DNA from: Adiantum capillus-veneris
Lineage: Eukaryota > Streptophyta > Polypodiopsida > Polypodiales > Pteridaceae
Assembly (NCBI GenBank): GCA_014529385.2
Contig: CM043969.1
Location: 72,754,676-72,818,675 of the forward strand
Reading direction: 5' to 3'
Length of the DNA stretch: 64,000 nt
Shown: positions 34,314-47,921 of the stretch, in pieces
Layout: every line of letters starts with the position of its first letter
Position numbering within the stretch: position 1 is the first letter of the stretch
Program-made: the position numbers and the translations under genes
Notes under the pieces: model-generated
The model's database searches: none
Told to the model about the DNA's origin: nothing
What the model saw: only the letters and a program-made list of their open reading frames with translations

Positions 34314-34757
34314 TCACGAATACATGCATCTAGGTTTTGAACTTCGAGCATCGAGATCAAAGATCATTTATGACATAGAAGGTTCATGCAAACCTCAGAA
34401 GGGAGGTTCATTGAGCAACACATGGAGAATAATAATGTATGGCCTTCAAAATGTAAAGGAAAGTTACCCTTCAAATCATTTTCAAAAATTAAAGTAGTTA
34501 GTGGTTAACCTTGAAGTTGGGGGTGGAGTCAAATGGCCTTCCAAAACCTATAGGCTTCAATATTATAAATTTAGATAGAGTACTAAGTTTTTTTTGACTT
34601 TCCATTGGCAAGACTCCTATGAAGTCTTTTCATTTTCTACCATCCTAGTACTTACCCTTCACTTTTGCACGTTTAATTAAATGTTTTTTAAAAGTTCTCT
34701 TTGACATGAAGCATAATGTGACATATGGAGGGTCTCTCCTTCCTAGAAAATTTTAAG

Positions 34758-35388
34758 CTGCTCCATCTTCTTTTTGGGGGGAATAGTGCATCCTTTGACC
34801 ACTCTTACACATGTCTTACACACCCACCATTCTTCCACACATGGCGTACACATATTTGTCAAAATGTTAAATCACCTCTATAAGCTCATGGCAAATAAAG
34901 AGGCCCATCCTATACCCCATCCTCTTCCTAATGGTAGCTTTGTAGGTGGGAGATGCGAGGTGCTTGGTAGTAGCATGTGGGACTTGGTGATGGGGATGGG
35001 CTCCCCAGTACAGTCTGCATCATATTCTCTTTGCATCGACAGATTTGGCAGTTCATGTTCGGTTTTGTTCTATATGAGGTGTCCTCGTGGTTGCATGGGG
35101 GTTGTGTGGCTCCAACTGTGTGTGGAGGTTTGGCTGCGAACAATGTCCGGGACGGTGGCAACACCCTAGATAGTGGTGCCATCCCAGTCTCTCCAATGGC
35201 CTTTGGAGGTTGTGATGTTGGGACTCCATGGTGGCATCCCGTTCTATTGGTGATGGGGAGTCGGGCCCCACCCGTTCGATTGTGTCGTTTTCTCATGAAT
35301 ATTTATGCTCCTGGTTGGAGGTGGTGAGTCTCCGAGGGACAGTTGACGCTCTTTCTTGTGGCAACTCTCTCTAGGCATCGATGTATAA
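34758..35388 (+). mobile_element. Non-LTR 3'-end fragment (copy 2)
   Basis: It is close to 30,192-30,830 over its whole length, with scattered substitutions. It stops at a CA microsatellite (35,394) before the palindrome and tail. Confidence 0.55.
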
Positions 35389-35390
35389 GG

Positions 35391-36483
<1,093 letters not shown>

Positions 36484-36595
36484 ATTATGCTTGAATCAAA
36501 GCTTTGCCACATAGGTCTTGAGGCCTCCTTCTATTGTTCTAGTACAGTAATTATGACATTCAAAATTTCTATACCCCTCCCCCCCGCGCAGCAAA

Positions 36596-36598
<3 letters not shown>

Positions 36599-36682
<84 letters not shown>

Positions 36683-36718
36683 TCGATGGATAGTAGTTTA
36701 CATGGACTATGATTGGTT

Positions 36719-36765
<47 letters not shown>

Positions 36766-37101
36766 GGTTGATTTTTAATAGACACCCTTGCATGTCAAAA
36801 TTTAGAGAATGTATGAGTTTTTAAGCATGGCCTACATTTTAACTCTTAAAAATAAAAAGGAGAAAATATCCAAGAATTGGTAAAAGGTCCGTCAACTAGG
36901 CAATGTCTCTCCTCATTTGGAGTACCAATGTGAGGGTTGGTTTTTATTAGGCATTTCATCCATTTTCTACCGATGAAAACCTTTAGCAATCCTTTTAAAA
37001 TTACACTATAATGCAAAGAAAACCATAAAATCTTGGAAATTGGAAGTGCTTGAAGGATGCCCTTGGTGAGATATAGTGCATATGAGCTCAACGATAAAAT
37101 T

Positions 37102-37148
<47 letters not shown>

Positions 37149-37178
37149 GCATGTGCATAGGTGTATACACGTGCAAAC

Positions 37179-37215
<37 letters not shown>

Positions 37216-37245
37216 GCATGTGCATAGCTGCATACACGTGCAAAC

Positions 37246-37288
<43 letters not shown>

Positions 37289-37457
37289 AATAACATGGAT
37301 TGACCTCTTTATTTGCATGCATGTCCTCAAAGCAAGACATCACCAAGTCGAGCCGAGCTTTTCTTTTTCTCGATCTCTTTAAAAAAGACAAACTTTTAGA
37401 AATCTATAAAAAATATCAATATTGATTTTGAAAAAAAAACCCTTGAAAAGATAAAAC

Positions 37458-37492
<35 letters not shown>

Positions 37493-37550
37493 AAATTAAA
37501 TTCTTATTAAATAATAAAATCTTCACTAAAATTATCCCCTTTTTGCCGTA

Positions 37551-37629
<79 letters not shown>

Positions 37630-37716
37630 CTGTAGTGAATGATGCTCTCTCTCTCTCACACACACACACACATAGACACACACACACACACACACACACT
37701 GGCTGTAGTGAATGGT

Positions 37717-37797
<81 letters not shown>
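36599..37797. repeat. Cluster of (CT)n and (CT)n(CA)n arrays
   Basis: CT or CT-CA arrays lie at 36,599-36,680, 36,720-36,763, 37,105-37,146, 37,182-37,213, 37,248-37,284, 37,555-37,626, 37,651-37,699 and 37,719-37,797. Spacers are themselves repeated: CATGTGCATAG with TACACGTGCAAACAC twice, and GGCTGTAGTGAATG twice. Whole array-plus-spacer units have therefore been duplicated. Confidence 0.9.
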
Positions 37798-37800
<3 letters not shown>

Positions 37801-37807
<7 letters not shown>

Positions 37808-38250
37808 CCTTTGTGCCACGATGTGCAGAGGGAACTTAAAAATTGCTACCTTCGTGCCTCGTAAAACACTGCCCCTATGCATCATAGCACATAGGGATTT
37901 TTTTTTTGCGTTATTTGACTCCATCGGGTTTCGTCGTGCACCATGGTCGTCCCGTCGCCTTTTTACGCTCCCCTATTGCTCGATTTCATAAAAAATTCAT
38001 TGGGCGATGTCCTAACCATCGAGTGCTTGAATGGTCGAGGTTTTGTCACAAAATTATTGGACAATATGAACCAGAAAAAAAAATAAGTACAGAATGTTGA
38101 CAAAAATCAATAGAAAAGACAATTATTTTGTATTGCTTTGGATATTACATCATGGCTGATTATTTTTTCTGCAAATTACATATGTGTGTATGGAGCTAAT
38201 GGTTGACGTGACGCCAATGGATTTTACAATTTTCTCTAGATCTGTCACCC
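37801..38250. other. No recognisable feature
   Basis: Mixed-composition sequence with no convincing ORF, repeat or RNA gene. Confidence 0.5.
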
Positions 38251-39070
38251 CTTGACCTACGCTTAAGGCTCAGTCGGAGAGGACAAACCCTGGGTGCTTG
38301 CCTGTAAAGGTATACATTGACTCCTCTTGGTCCACCAAAAAACATTTGTGAGAATTAAGGGTGAGGGAATCTTCAGCGAGTATAGCACTTAATGCTTTGT
38401 ACTTGAGCAGCTCCACAGAACCATGCTTGGAGAACTCCTTGTGAGAGAAACTCAAAGAATCGATGGCCCTAGGTGACTCAAGTAGTGCCACAGGGAGGCA
38501 TGTTGCGAAGAACCTCCATTACACATTGCAAACTTATCAACATCGTATACCGTCTCCAAAGAAATTAAAACGGCTTAAACACTTGTTGTAAGAAACAATA
38601 GACAATCAACCAGGTTAAGATGTGGTTCCTCACTCTGGGTGTCCTTAATAGTGCTTTCTTCATTGAAGATATCACACTCATCCCCCAAGTCTATAGCATC
38701 TAGGCTGCATGCTTCCCCAAGTCATATGCTTCTTGATATACATAATGGCATGCAACCCTTTATTGAGTAAGCCTTTAGAAATAATGAGACAAGTCTTTTC
38801 TTAGTTGGAATTTTCAACTCTGGGCATTTGTCGATGTATTGCCTCATTTCACTTACACAATCTCTTAGAGTCTCTCCTTGTTTTTGTTTTAAGCTATAGA
38901 TTTGTGCTGCCATATTGTGCTTGATCCTCATTTTTTAACAAGTAGCCACAAAGCTCATAGCCAATGTTGATAGATCCATAATGGACCCAGGAGACATGGT
39001 CTAAATCCAAAATAAAGCCTTACCTTCCAAAGTTGTTGTGAACCCTTTGAATTGAGTATGGAAGTCTGTT
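38250..39070 (-). pseudogene. gag relic of a second Ty3/gypsy type
   Basis: The minus strand reads FTTTLEGKALFWI, TMSPGSIMDLSTLAMSFVAT, MRIKHNMAAQIYSLKQKQGE, TLRDCVSEMRQYIDKCPELK, then CSLDAIDLGDECDIF and LVDCLLF. The pattern (W/F-I preceding a PGSI, then the L-KQ-GETLRDYV-type helix) is the classic plant retrotransposon gag core. Frame changes and stops are present. No protease or RT is found to its left, so it is a fragment. Confidence 0.65.
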
Positions 39071-40300
39071 ATCTATAGTATTTCTTGACCCATTTTTTGA
39101 AGTCAGTTGGTCTGACTCTATGGTTATTTTTAGCACCCGCCCTCCTAGCTAGTGTCTCTCCAACTAAGCCTTCAAACCATTTGCTTGGTAAATGTGACTC
39201 GTGTGTCACCCATTCTCCTTTGGTTAGTGATGATTTCCAATCTCTCACCCAAGTCTCATCAATGAGTGGCTTTCTTAGGTTGCACTATCACACTGGTTGG
39301 CCATACTGCCAAATGATCTCTCGATTGGTCCCATGTTTTGTTTTGTTTTGAGTTTTATTCTCATGATCATTTCTTTGATCAGTATCCTCGGTACTTAGTC
39401 TGTTCAACCTCCTTCAAATTCATCATAACAAAGTTGTTGTTATAACAATAAAGAGATATACGAAAAGGTCCGCTAGGCCTTTCCCTCTTATTTTAAAGAT
39501 ATACATGATTTTCAAGGGTGTCAACTGCACTAGTTCAACATGAGCTATCCATATCAAAAGGTTGTGACATTATTTTCCTCCCAACAGTAAACTCCAAGTC
39601 GTGGGTTATCTGTAGGTATGCGTTTCAGAGGCTTGACATCTATCTGGTCATACCCTTCCAATTCTAACACTAGTGGCCCCTCCTTAGTGTCATGTTTGGA
39701 ATCAATGTATCAAATTAAAAGCCCCATGGATCCACAGTGTCAAGATTTTTAATTTTCAGATATTTAACTCCATTTCAATCCATAAAGAAGGTATCTTGTT
39801 TGTTAGCTCTAACCTCCTCTTCAAATTCAATTGTGTTGTCATCGACCCTCACCACATACTCTTTGTTGCGATCCAGATAAATCTGAGCCCCGTGCTTGTT
39901 TGTCTTGTAGAAGGTCAAAATGTGTTTGAACTTGAGAGAGGTCTCAATCCATGATTGAGTCGAAAAGAAAGACATCTCAATAATTCAATCAGAGTAAGCG
40001 TCAGGCACTTCGTCAACTATAGTCTCTAAAAGTCTCCCTTGGTTCATTCTCTCCTCATTAGATACTTTACTATGAGTTTCTCTATTATAGCCATGATTTG
40101 CTACTATGACACGTCCCAACCTAAGGTACATAAAGACTCAAAATACTCAACAAAAATGAATAATTGGCACGTAGTACCAATACCAACCCATTTAAGTCAT
40201 CGTACATCCAATCTGATTGTTGCTCAAGCTAAATCTCGATCACTCTTATACAATCAAAGGTAATAAAGTTAGTCTATTGATCAGCAAGTGTATACAAGGA
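39071..40300 (-). other. Decayed 5' internal region of the same element
   Basis: This lies between the gag relic and the candidate primer site. Only short minus-strand coding-like pieces are seen (SFFSTQSWIETSLKFKHILT at 39,960; NTIEFEEEVRANKQDTFF). No domain recognised. Confidence 0.4.
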
Positions 40301-42660
40301 CTCTTGGTCAAACCCTTCAGCCTCAATCCAGCTAAAGGACCAATTCACAATTTTCAAATCTAGAAAATCAATTTTAAGTAGCAAACAGTGTCCAAATAAC
40401 TTCAATTTGTATGAGGTTCTACCAATCTAGGGAACCAAAAAATGAACTCTTTGACGCGCTTAATATCTTTTGAATCAAAAAATCAACATTTTCTACATTT
40501 GTTGATCCACACTGGTTATGCATGTGTTCAATAAGCCCTGAATGAGGTTTTATAATTTTTTGGATCAATTTGATTCAATCTCCCATTAGTTTTTGTGTCT
40601 GGTCATTTCTTATGCAATTCCAGTGATTTTGCAAGTCAAATGTTATCCAAATTACTTGAAATTTCTCCCAAGTACTCTATTACTACTCTAGACCCAGTCC
40701 CCTTTGAAAAAATATCCAAAAATTAATTTTTTGCGGTAGGAGATAATCAGTGCGCTTATTATCTTTGGGATCAGAATGAAGACCTTTTTCAACTTTTTTT
40801 GGCTTGTGCTAGATTTTCACACCACATACAAGTCACAAAGCAAGTTTCATGGAGTTTGGTTCAGTTTTTGAGTTTCTGTGCTAAATTTTGTATCTGCAGT
40901 TTGGTTTCAATGATTTCTAGGCCTATCTAGCAACTTACAAATCCAAATGTTACCAAACTTGAATCAAGATCTTATTACATTATGTTGATGCCTGTGGAGT
41001 TGTCAAATGGTCAAGTTGCCGCCTTTTCAAGCTTCAAGATAATAAGCATGCTTATTATCTAGGTGCCCAATTTTGCAAGTTTTTTCCAATTTTTCACTTC
41101 CAACACTTGTAACAAAGTATTTTTAAGACCTATCAATAAGTCTTAGCAATTTGTGTTCATTGTATTCTTAGCTCTAGTTGTTTGTTTGTTCAGAGTGAAG
41201 GGTGTTTTGGTCCAATTTTGTTCCCAAATGGACTCACAATCTCTTGAGCCTTCACAAAAGTGTTTTCACCTACACATGTTTAATGAAAAAAGTTCAATTT
41301 CAGGCCTAAATAAAAAGTGCTTATTATCTACATGCCAAATTTTGTACTTTTTTGGAATTTTGATGGCATTGAGGTTTTATGTAGCCTATTGCAAGTACTT
41401 TTAGCCAACAAAATTTAAAATAACATGAATCTGCACAGGGGAGATGATAAGCCCATTTTCGGCTACACTTTGAAATTTTTTGAAAGCTAATTTCTGACCT
41501 ACCAACCAGATGCTACGGCCATTTTGACATCAACAATGACCAAAACTTTGATGCTTTATACTCACCTTATGAGTCTCATACCTAAAAATTTTAATTTTTT
41601 TGCAAATTCAAAGGATGAGATAGATCAAAAACCTTCTTCAATGTCTACTTACCCTACTCCTAATCATGCCAGCAAAAGGTAGTGTAAAGTGTCCACCAAT
41701 ACTAGTTTTTCTTTGTTTTTCTTTTTGAAAAGAGCGTCAATCCTCAAACTCTAACATAGTCCGAGCTATCAACCACTCAAAAATAATCTAATATAAGCCT
41801 AAAGATCCTCAACGAGTACAACTACTCCCAAGACGCCTCTACACAACCGAAGTAGACACACCTCAATAGTGCGGTTTCTAAACGTTTATTTTTGTACTTT
41901 AGGCAAACCTAGAGTATGTTTTTTAACAATGCTACTGAGTACCGGGATTTTTTCCTAGTTTAGGTCACCACATCCCCAACAATGGCGCAAAAGTGTGCCT
42001 TGATTGCCAGACTCTCTACCTTATTGTAGTGATAGTGAGAACCACAAACATAAATGTCATACTGTGGGATGCAGTCGACTTGACTAGTGTATGGAGGATA
42101 CAAGAGTTTTTCAGCCTCTCAAAAAAACACATTCAATCCCTATCTACTCAAAGCTACACTCAACTGCATGTCAGACAACAAATGCTAACTACGACACCGC
42201 AAGCAAATCTCATTAATTCACGAAGGAAACGAAGTCCAAATGTGACGAAACTTATAGGATGGATAGGCAACATCTAAAGACAAATGCCTATGCCCTCAGA
42301 TTCCCCTTTTGACCACTTGCCAAAATTGTGCTTATTATCTACATGGCAGATTTGACCTAATCGTTTTCAGCCCCGAGTACATCATAGAGCTTAGCAATGA
42401 TGCCCCAACACCCTTCCAATGCATAAAATGCAGTTTTGTTATGTAAATCCTAAGTTATGAGTAGATTAAGGAGGAGGTTAGCTGCAACAAAAACACAATT
42501 TTATAGCGAGAGAAGCACAATGTTGCGAAGAGCTTTCACTTGTGAACGCAATGAAGCAGACAACACTTCACGAAGGAGTTATGAGCTTGAGAAGAAAACA
42601 AGAGAGCACATGGAGCTCTGCGAAAATGTAGTAACGCTTATTATCCATATGAACTCTTTT
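40300..42660. repeat. Degenerate roughly 300-bp tandem repeat with palindromic GATAATAAGC/GCTTATTATC motif
   Basis: GCTTATTATC (one variant GCTTAATATC) occurs at 40,458, 40,754, 41,050, 41,319, 42,330 and 42,636: spacings of 296, 296, 269, then a gap, then 306. Flanking text such as CCAATTTT and CTACATGCCA also recurs. At 41,037-41,060 the motif is a perfect 24-base palindrome (AGATAATAAGCA and its complement). Confidence 0.7.
41966..41985 (-). promoter_or_regulatory. Candidate primer binding site, tRNA-Asp type
   Basis: The minus strand reads TTGCGCCATTGTTGGGGATG, matching 15 of 19 bases of the TGGCGCCGTTGCCGGGGAT site of plant Athila/Tat-type elements. It would prime the minus-strand element whose gag lies at 38.2-39.1 kb. 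The adjacent LTR was not delimited. Confidence 0.4.
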
Positions 42661-42829
42661 ACGTTTTACAAAAGTTTGATTCTATACTTTAGCCAAAGAT
42701 TTTGGGTCAAAAATAGGAATAATATTACAGTGTAGAATTTTACTAATACAATCTGGAAGGATTTAGCCCCACTTTTTTGGCTCATAATTACATTAATGTT
42801 TACATTTTAGCTAGAGACCTCCAAATTGA

Positions 42830-43850
42830 TCAAAAAAGATAAAAAATTACATCTTGGTTGTATGTAGACTCTGATGTTATCAACAGGGCTAACAATATTG
42901 TATCCTTGGAGTTTTTTTTAATAAGAAACTTTTCATCAAAACTAAGAACTCTTTCCAATTGCATTTGATCATTTTTAGTATTGGCAAAAAAAAAGGATAA
43001 GTACGGGATCATGAATGAATTGACCACCTTCACTGTGCTATGAAATGAAAGAAGCACATCCTCCCATCTTCTCATCTTGCTTCTAATTTGTCCATGTTCC
43101 ACTGAGTTTTTTGTTTATTAAAGATACCTACCCCTAGTGGGGCACCAAGTTGGTGAAACAATGTTCCTTTAGAGACGATACCTCCTGACCAATCAAACGA
43201 GACAAATGAGTCATTCTTTGAAAGGGAGATTGGCCTTGACTTCTCAATCTCTAGAGCCTTTTTTTTTTGGTGCACCGCTTTCAAAAATAGCCAAGATTCA
43301 TCAACAAAAAATCTTGGCCACGAGTTGCTTTTTATTTGGGAGAGATAAGTCTCGAATGTCTCCTTTCTTTGCATTTGCCTCAAGGATTATAGCTAAGGAA
43401 TGAGATCTGATTGCAAAGAAAAGAGCGGCTAAGGGGAAGCTTGGTTTTATTGACTTCTTGTCTTTGAAGGCTCCCACAACTCTGTTTGTTAAAAGGTTGT
43501 TCTCAGTAGCTGCCTGCTCCAAGGGTGTGCCATCTGATGCATACATGGGCCAAAGCCCAAAGCCTTCATGGTGCCTTCTACATGTATGACCACGACAGCT
43601 AATCATAAACTTTGTGAATGTCAATATAAAGGAATGTACATTCCTGATTGGTGAAGTTTGCATATTCTATGTGAGGAATCCCAAACCCCGAGCAAATATT
43701 TTTGAGCAAGCAATAATCCGAGCCAACAAAAACAAAAATATGAGTAACTTTACTAATTAGCAGTCCTCTTACAATGCAAAGCCCAAAAGCTAAAGACGGA
43801 GTCAATAAGGGCATGGCCAACTTAGTTTATGAGCAGTAAGCCTTGAGAGG
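42830..43850 (-). pseudogene. LINE reverse transcriptase, C-terminal half
   Basis: The minus strand gives motif A-like ECTFLYIDIHKVYD (about 43,610), then SIKPSFPLAALFFAIRSHSL (motif B region), LVAKIFCVDESWLFLKAV (the FADD box, degenerate) and HQLGAPLGVGIFNKQKTQWN, followed by RSKMRRWEDVLLSFHSTVKV and VNSFMIPYLSFF, as in plant LINE RTs. Stops and frameshifts make it dead. The N-terminal half continues at 50,038-51,060 beyond the chimeric chromovirus. Confidence 0.75.
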
Positions 43851-44180
43851 TTCTAATCATGGCAGGTACATAGGCTCAAAGCATCACAGGCAGTAGCAAG
43901 TAGTGACAGGGAGAGCAAGGCACAGAAGGGAGAGAGAAAAAGAGAGTTGATCGACAAGGGACCGGCATGGCTTGAAAGCTATGTTTTTTTAGACATAGTA
44001 ACACAATTGTGCCTTTTCAAGCATAGTAACACAACTGTGCCAGTGGAAAGTTCTTTGTTGTCTAAGATGGTCAGGGGATGTAAGTGGGAATTAAGCCTTG
44101 CATAGCCATAGCCTAAACTCTTAGAAAAAGGCCGCCTACAATTCTGAATACTATTCCAAGATACCTTAATACAAACTTTT
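43851..44180. other. Unassigned spacer
   Basis: It lies between the LINE fragment and the 5' LTR of the chimeric element. It contains a doubled phrase (ACATAGTAACACAATTGTGCC and GCATAGTAACACAACTGTGCC, 33 bases apart). No coding signal. Confidence 0.5.
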
Positions 44181-45049
44181 TTTCATAAAAACTAATATCT
44201 AATTCTCCCAATGACTTTCTCATGTTAAACTGATCATTTAATATGGGGAAGTACCAGGGGAGTAAAAGCTAGAATATTGGTAAGGCTGCCAGACCGGTCT
44301 CTATAGGGATCCAACGGAGAGAAAATAGGGATCCAAAGGGGTCATTCTGCAAAAGATCAATGTGCATCACTGGAGCTTAAAAGACCTAAGGCTCATCTCC
44401 ATTAAGACTTCCATAGGCTAAGGTTCCAAAATTTTAATTGAAAAGTCCAAATGGTCAAAGCTAGGAAAATGGGATGGTGGAGGGAAGACTCAAAAGTCTT
44501 CCCACATCCCTATCAAGGAGGGGGAGAGCCCTAAGAGTAGGGGAGGAGAGATAAACATACACTTACACACTCCAAAGCTTCCTCGGAGGGAATATTGGAC
44601 ACATGGCACACTCCTAGGCCAGTTGCCCCCAATCTTCCCTCAAATCCTATTGGATGGCCATAGAGGTGGACCAATGAGGATTAGGCTAGAGTAAAATTAG
44701 TCTAATTAAATTTAAAATGCTTGATTAAAAAACCAATGGAAATTAAGCTCCCCAGGAGACTATTGGATAGTCTACCAAGGGGTCCAATGAGCATCAAGCA
44801 GACCAATGGCTTGCGTGATTCCTATTGGCCAGTAGACTAAAAGGCCCAATGCGAGTTTAATAAATTATTTTAATTACCTAAAGCTCTCACAGAAGGGGAA
44901 AGGAGGGCACATGTCACAAGGCTATCAATTATGCTTCTAATTTGTGATTGGCTAAGTCTTACAAGAGCCAATGGGAGGCTAGCAAGAGTAAATGGCAAGA
45001 GGGGTCGACCAAGAAGAGAGAGAGGGTTGCATTTTTTACCAACACATTG

Positions 45050-45126
<77 letters not shown>

Positions 45127-45787
45127 AACAACTCATGTGTGCAAGAAGAACTCCATCTCCTTCTCCAAGAATTGAGAAGTAGAGGCCTACACCAACAACT
45201 CTTGGCTATGGAATGCAAATCCAACCAAGAGCCAAGCTTTAATGGCATGCTCATCTCCTCTACCATGCTAAATACTAAGCTAAGCTATGCTATTAGAGTG
45301 ATTATGTGAGGAGAATACTTCTTTCTTGTAAGGTACATCTTCTTCCTCTCAATCATCCTCATTCCCTGCTAGCTCTCACCATTTTTGAAGGTGTGTGAGG
45401 TCTTGGGACTGAGTCTAGGGACACTAGATGTGTTTTTCAAGCATAATTTGGTGCATGAAGCTTCCATCTCCATTGCACCAATGAGTTTTGTCAAGGAACA
45501 CAAGAATTGTATTGTACAAAAGTCTCCTTTGATGGGAGAAGCTCTAATACAAAGCCTTTATGGAGGGGGGACCAGCTCCATGTAAATCAGGTCCTCAACT
45601 ATTGTCAATTGTTCTATCTCTCTCTCTCTTTTCAAGTATTGTCAATGCTAAATCAGCTATGTGTAAATTTCTATGTTCCTTTCTCAAATTAAGTACTCTC
45701 TCTATGCTCATTAGGAACTTGTTCTTAATGAAATGCTCACTATGTTATCAATTTCCACTACACACAAGTTACTAGTCACAAGTTACA
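44181..45787 (+). repeat. 5' LTR, family B
   Basis: It begins TTTCATAAAAACTAATATC (the family consensus starts TGTCATAATAACT) and ends CACAAGTTACA. It matches the solo LTRs at 26.6 and 51.6 kb. It contains ATTGG-N17-CCAAT at 44,649-44,675, 44,762-44,788 and 44,824-44,850, an N16 version at 44,947-44,972, and a (CA)n run at 45,051-45,122. Confidence 0.85.
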
Positions 45788-45800
45788 TTGGTATCATAGC
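45788..45800 (+). promoter_or_regulatory. Primer binding site, initiator-Met tRNA type
   Basis: TTGGTATCATAGC directly follows the LTR terminus. One change from TGGTATCAGAGC. Confidence 0.85.
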
Positions 45801-46147
45801 TATTGGTTTCTCTGTCCTTGCTCAAGAAGAGAGGTCCTCAAGCTTGTTACAAATGGTTGGTGTTATTAATTGCAAAAGAGTAAGTAGAATAGGGATTTTT
45901 CATCCTTGAAGCACGGGGATACAGTCGAGAGCTATGGTCTTAATAATGGAGTCCTACGGGGCTTGGCTAAACCACTATTGAGCTATTAGAAGCTTGACAG
46001 GAACCGGTGTTGTCTTGGTTCTGTTGAACCCTCTCTGCTATTCCTTGCAATTAATAATATTCGAGCCACGGGTATAGATGCTTGAGTGCTTATCTTTGAA
46101 GGTAAAGAGGAGTAGAAACTAGGGCTTGAAGTGCCAAAGTACAAGTA

Positions 46148-47520
46148 AAAGATCTATCTTCTATGATAGATGAGTATGTTGTTGACCCTGACTTTAGAGA
46201 CATAATGTCAGCCCTTGCTTTGGGGAAGAAAGAGGAACCATTCACCTTCGAGGATGGTTATCTTCTCCACGGCAATAGGCTATGTGTTATCCACTTCCTT
46301 TGTGAGAAAGTCATGTATGAATCCCATGTTCCTCCCTATGCGGGGCATTCAACCTACTTTCCGAGGAGTAGAAACGTGCTTCGTATGTTTCCAAATGTTG
46401 AGTATGCCAAAAGACCAAGTATGATAGAGGGAAGCAACCTGGATTACTCCAACCATTGCCTATCCCAAATTCACCATGGTAGAGTATATCCATGGATTTC
46501 ATCTTTGGATTACCCAAGTCTATCCATGGGAATACGTAAATATGGACACTAGTCGACAGGTTTAGCAAGCAAGCACACTTTATTCCTGTCAAAAAGACTA
46601 TAAAGGCACACCAAATGGCAACTCTCTTCATATCACAGATTTTCAAACACCATGGATTGCCAACATCCATGGTGTCAGATAGAGATCCTAGAATGACCAT
46701 TAATTTTTGGAAAGGTCTCTTTGAAAATCTAGGAACAAGAATGAATTTCTCTTCGGTCTATCACCCACAAACGGATGGCCAAAGTGAGATAGCCAATCTT
46801 ACAATACTTGATCTACTAAAGACTTATGTTACAGAAGTAGATCAATGCTCACAATGGGAAAAGTACTTACCTCTTGTAGAGCATGCATACAATAATACTA
46901 TACATATTTCTACGGAAAAAGCACCTTTTGAAAATAATTGAGGGAAGACCTAAAAGTCCCTTGCTACTTAAAGTACATGAGAAGATCTTCGTTGCCGATG
47001 AGTATAGCCATGACCCACAAGAATCTTTTCAAAAGATTAAGGAGGCTATATCCATCTCTCAATAAAGACAAAAAGTTGTTGCTCACAAGCACAGAAGGGC
47101 CTTAACATTCAAAGAAAATGATTGGGTCTTACTTAAGTTTCCTAAGGCTCGATTGATGTAAACAATGGGTAAAAGTCCTACAGGCCATCAAAAGTATTAT
47201 GCTAAGATAGCAAAAAGATATTATGGTCCTTTCCAAATCTTTGAAGCCCATCAATGAGATGGCTTATCAACTCAAGTTGCCCAACCATTGGCTCATACAC
47301 AATGCTTTTCATGTGAGCCTGCTTAAGCCCTACAAAGGAGAGCCACCAAACCAAGTGAACCCATTATTGAAGACCCTCCCGAAATCAAAGACCAATAAGA
47401 GGTGCTACAATCCAAAGCTATCCTTCGGCATGAAGACAAGGTACTATAGCATGGTAAGATTATCTGAAGGTATCTTGTTAAGTTAAAAAATTATTCTTTT
47501 GAAGATGCTAGATGGATGCA
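46148..47520 (+). pseudogene. Integrase remnant of the chimeric element
   Basis: It starts abruptly in the RNase H-integrase linker (MIDEYVVDPDFRDIMSALAL, GYLLHGNRLCVIHFLCEKVM). About 40 bases that encode the YWPTMKMDIQEYVSKC part of the integrase zinc finger are missing near 46,380. The catalytic core follows with SMVSDRDPRM (46,670) and YHPQTDGQSEIANLTILDLL (46,760-46,820), then PLVEHAYNNTIHISTEKAPF, and a C-terminal part with EMAYQLKLPNHWLIHNAFHV and LLKPYKGEPPNQVNPLL up to a chromodomain-like tail near 47,500. Frameshifts occur in the first third and at 46,940. Confidence 0.75.
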
Positions 47521-47906
47521 AGGAATACAGCCTAAGGATAGTATGAACCTTGTCAATGCTTACAATGCTACATTAGAGTAAGCAAATGTACAAATTTCTT
47601 TTAAATGACCAATGTTTTTGTCTTATAAGACTAGTTCTCTTTTTATTGTACACAAAATTAAATAGTATGTATGCTTAGAATCATGTTTGTGATGACGACG
47701 TCTCTCAAACACCAAGTAGAATTTATCGCTTTACTTGGGAGAATGAAATGGACTAAAGAGCATACATGCTTCCCAATCACCAAATGATTAGTCATCCATC
47801 TTGGAAAGATGTCGTAGGGTAAAAAGAGATCCTCTACCCGCTAAGTAAGATTGACTAATGACTAAGGCTTTATCTCTTCTACCTCATAATCAAGGACGAC
47901 TATGAT

Positions 47907-47920
47907 TCAAGAGAGAGGTA
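47907..47920 (+). promoter_or_regulatory. Polypurine tract
   Basis: TCAAGAGAGAGGTA lies just before the 3' LTR. The other two chromoviruses have CAAGAGAGAGGTAA and CAAAAGAGAGGTAA at the same position. Confidence 0.8.
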
Positions 47921-47921
47921 G

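Noticed and set aside
34774-35327. Overlapping frames of 110-130 residues on both strands at 34.8-35.3 kb
   Set aside because: No homology; the same region at 30.2-30.8 kb does not keep these frames open, so they are chance frames in a non-coding 3' end.
38270-38491. Small minus-strand frame MALLESPRAIDSLSF as a host gene
   Set aside because: It lies within the gag relic neighbourhood, has no recognisable domain and no supporting start or splice context.
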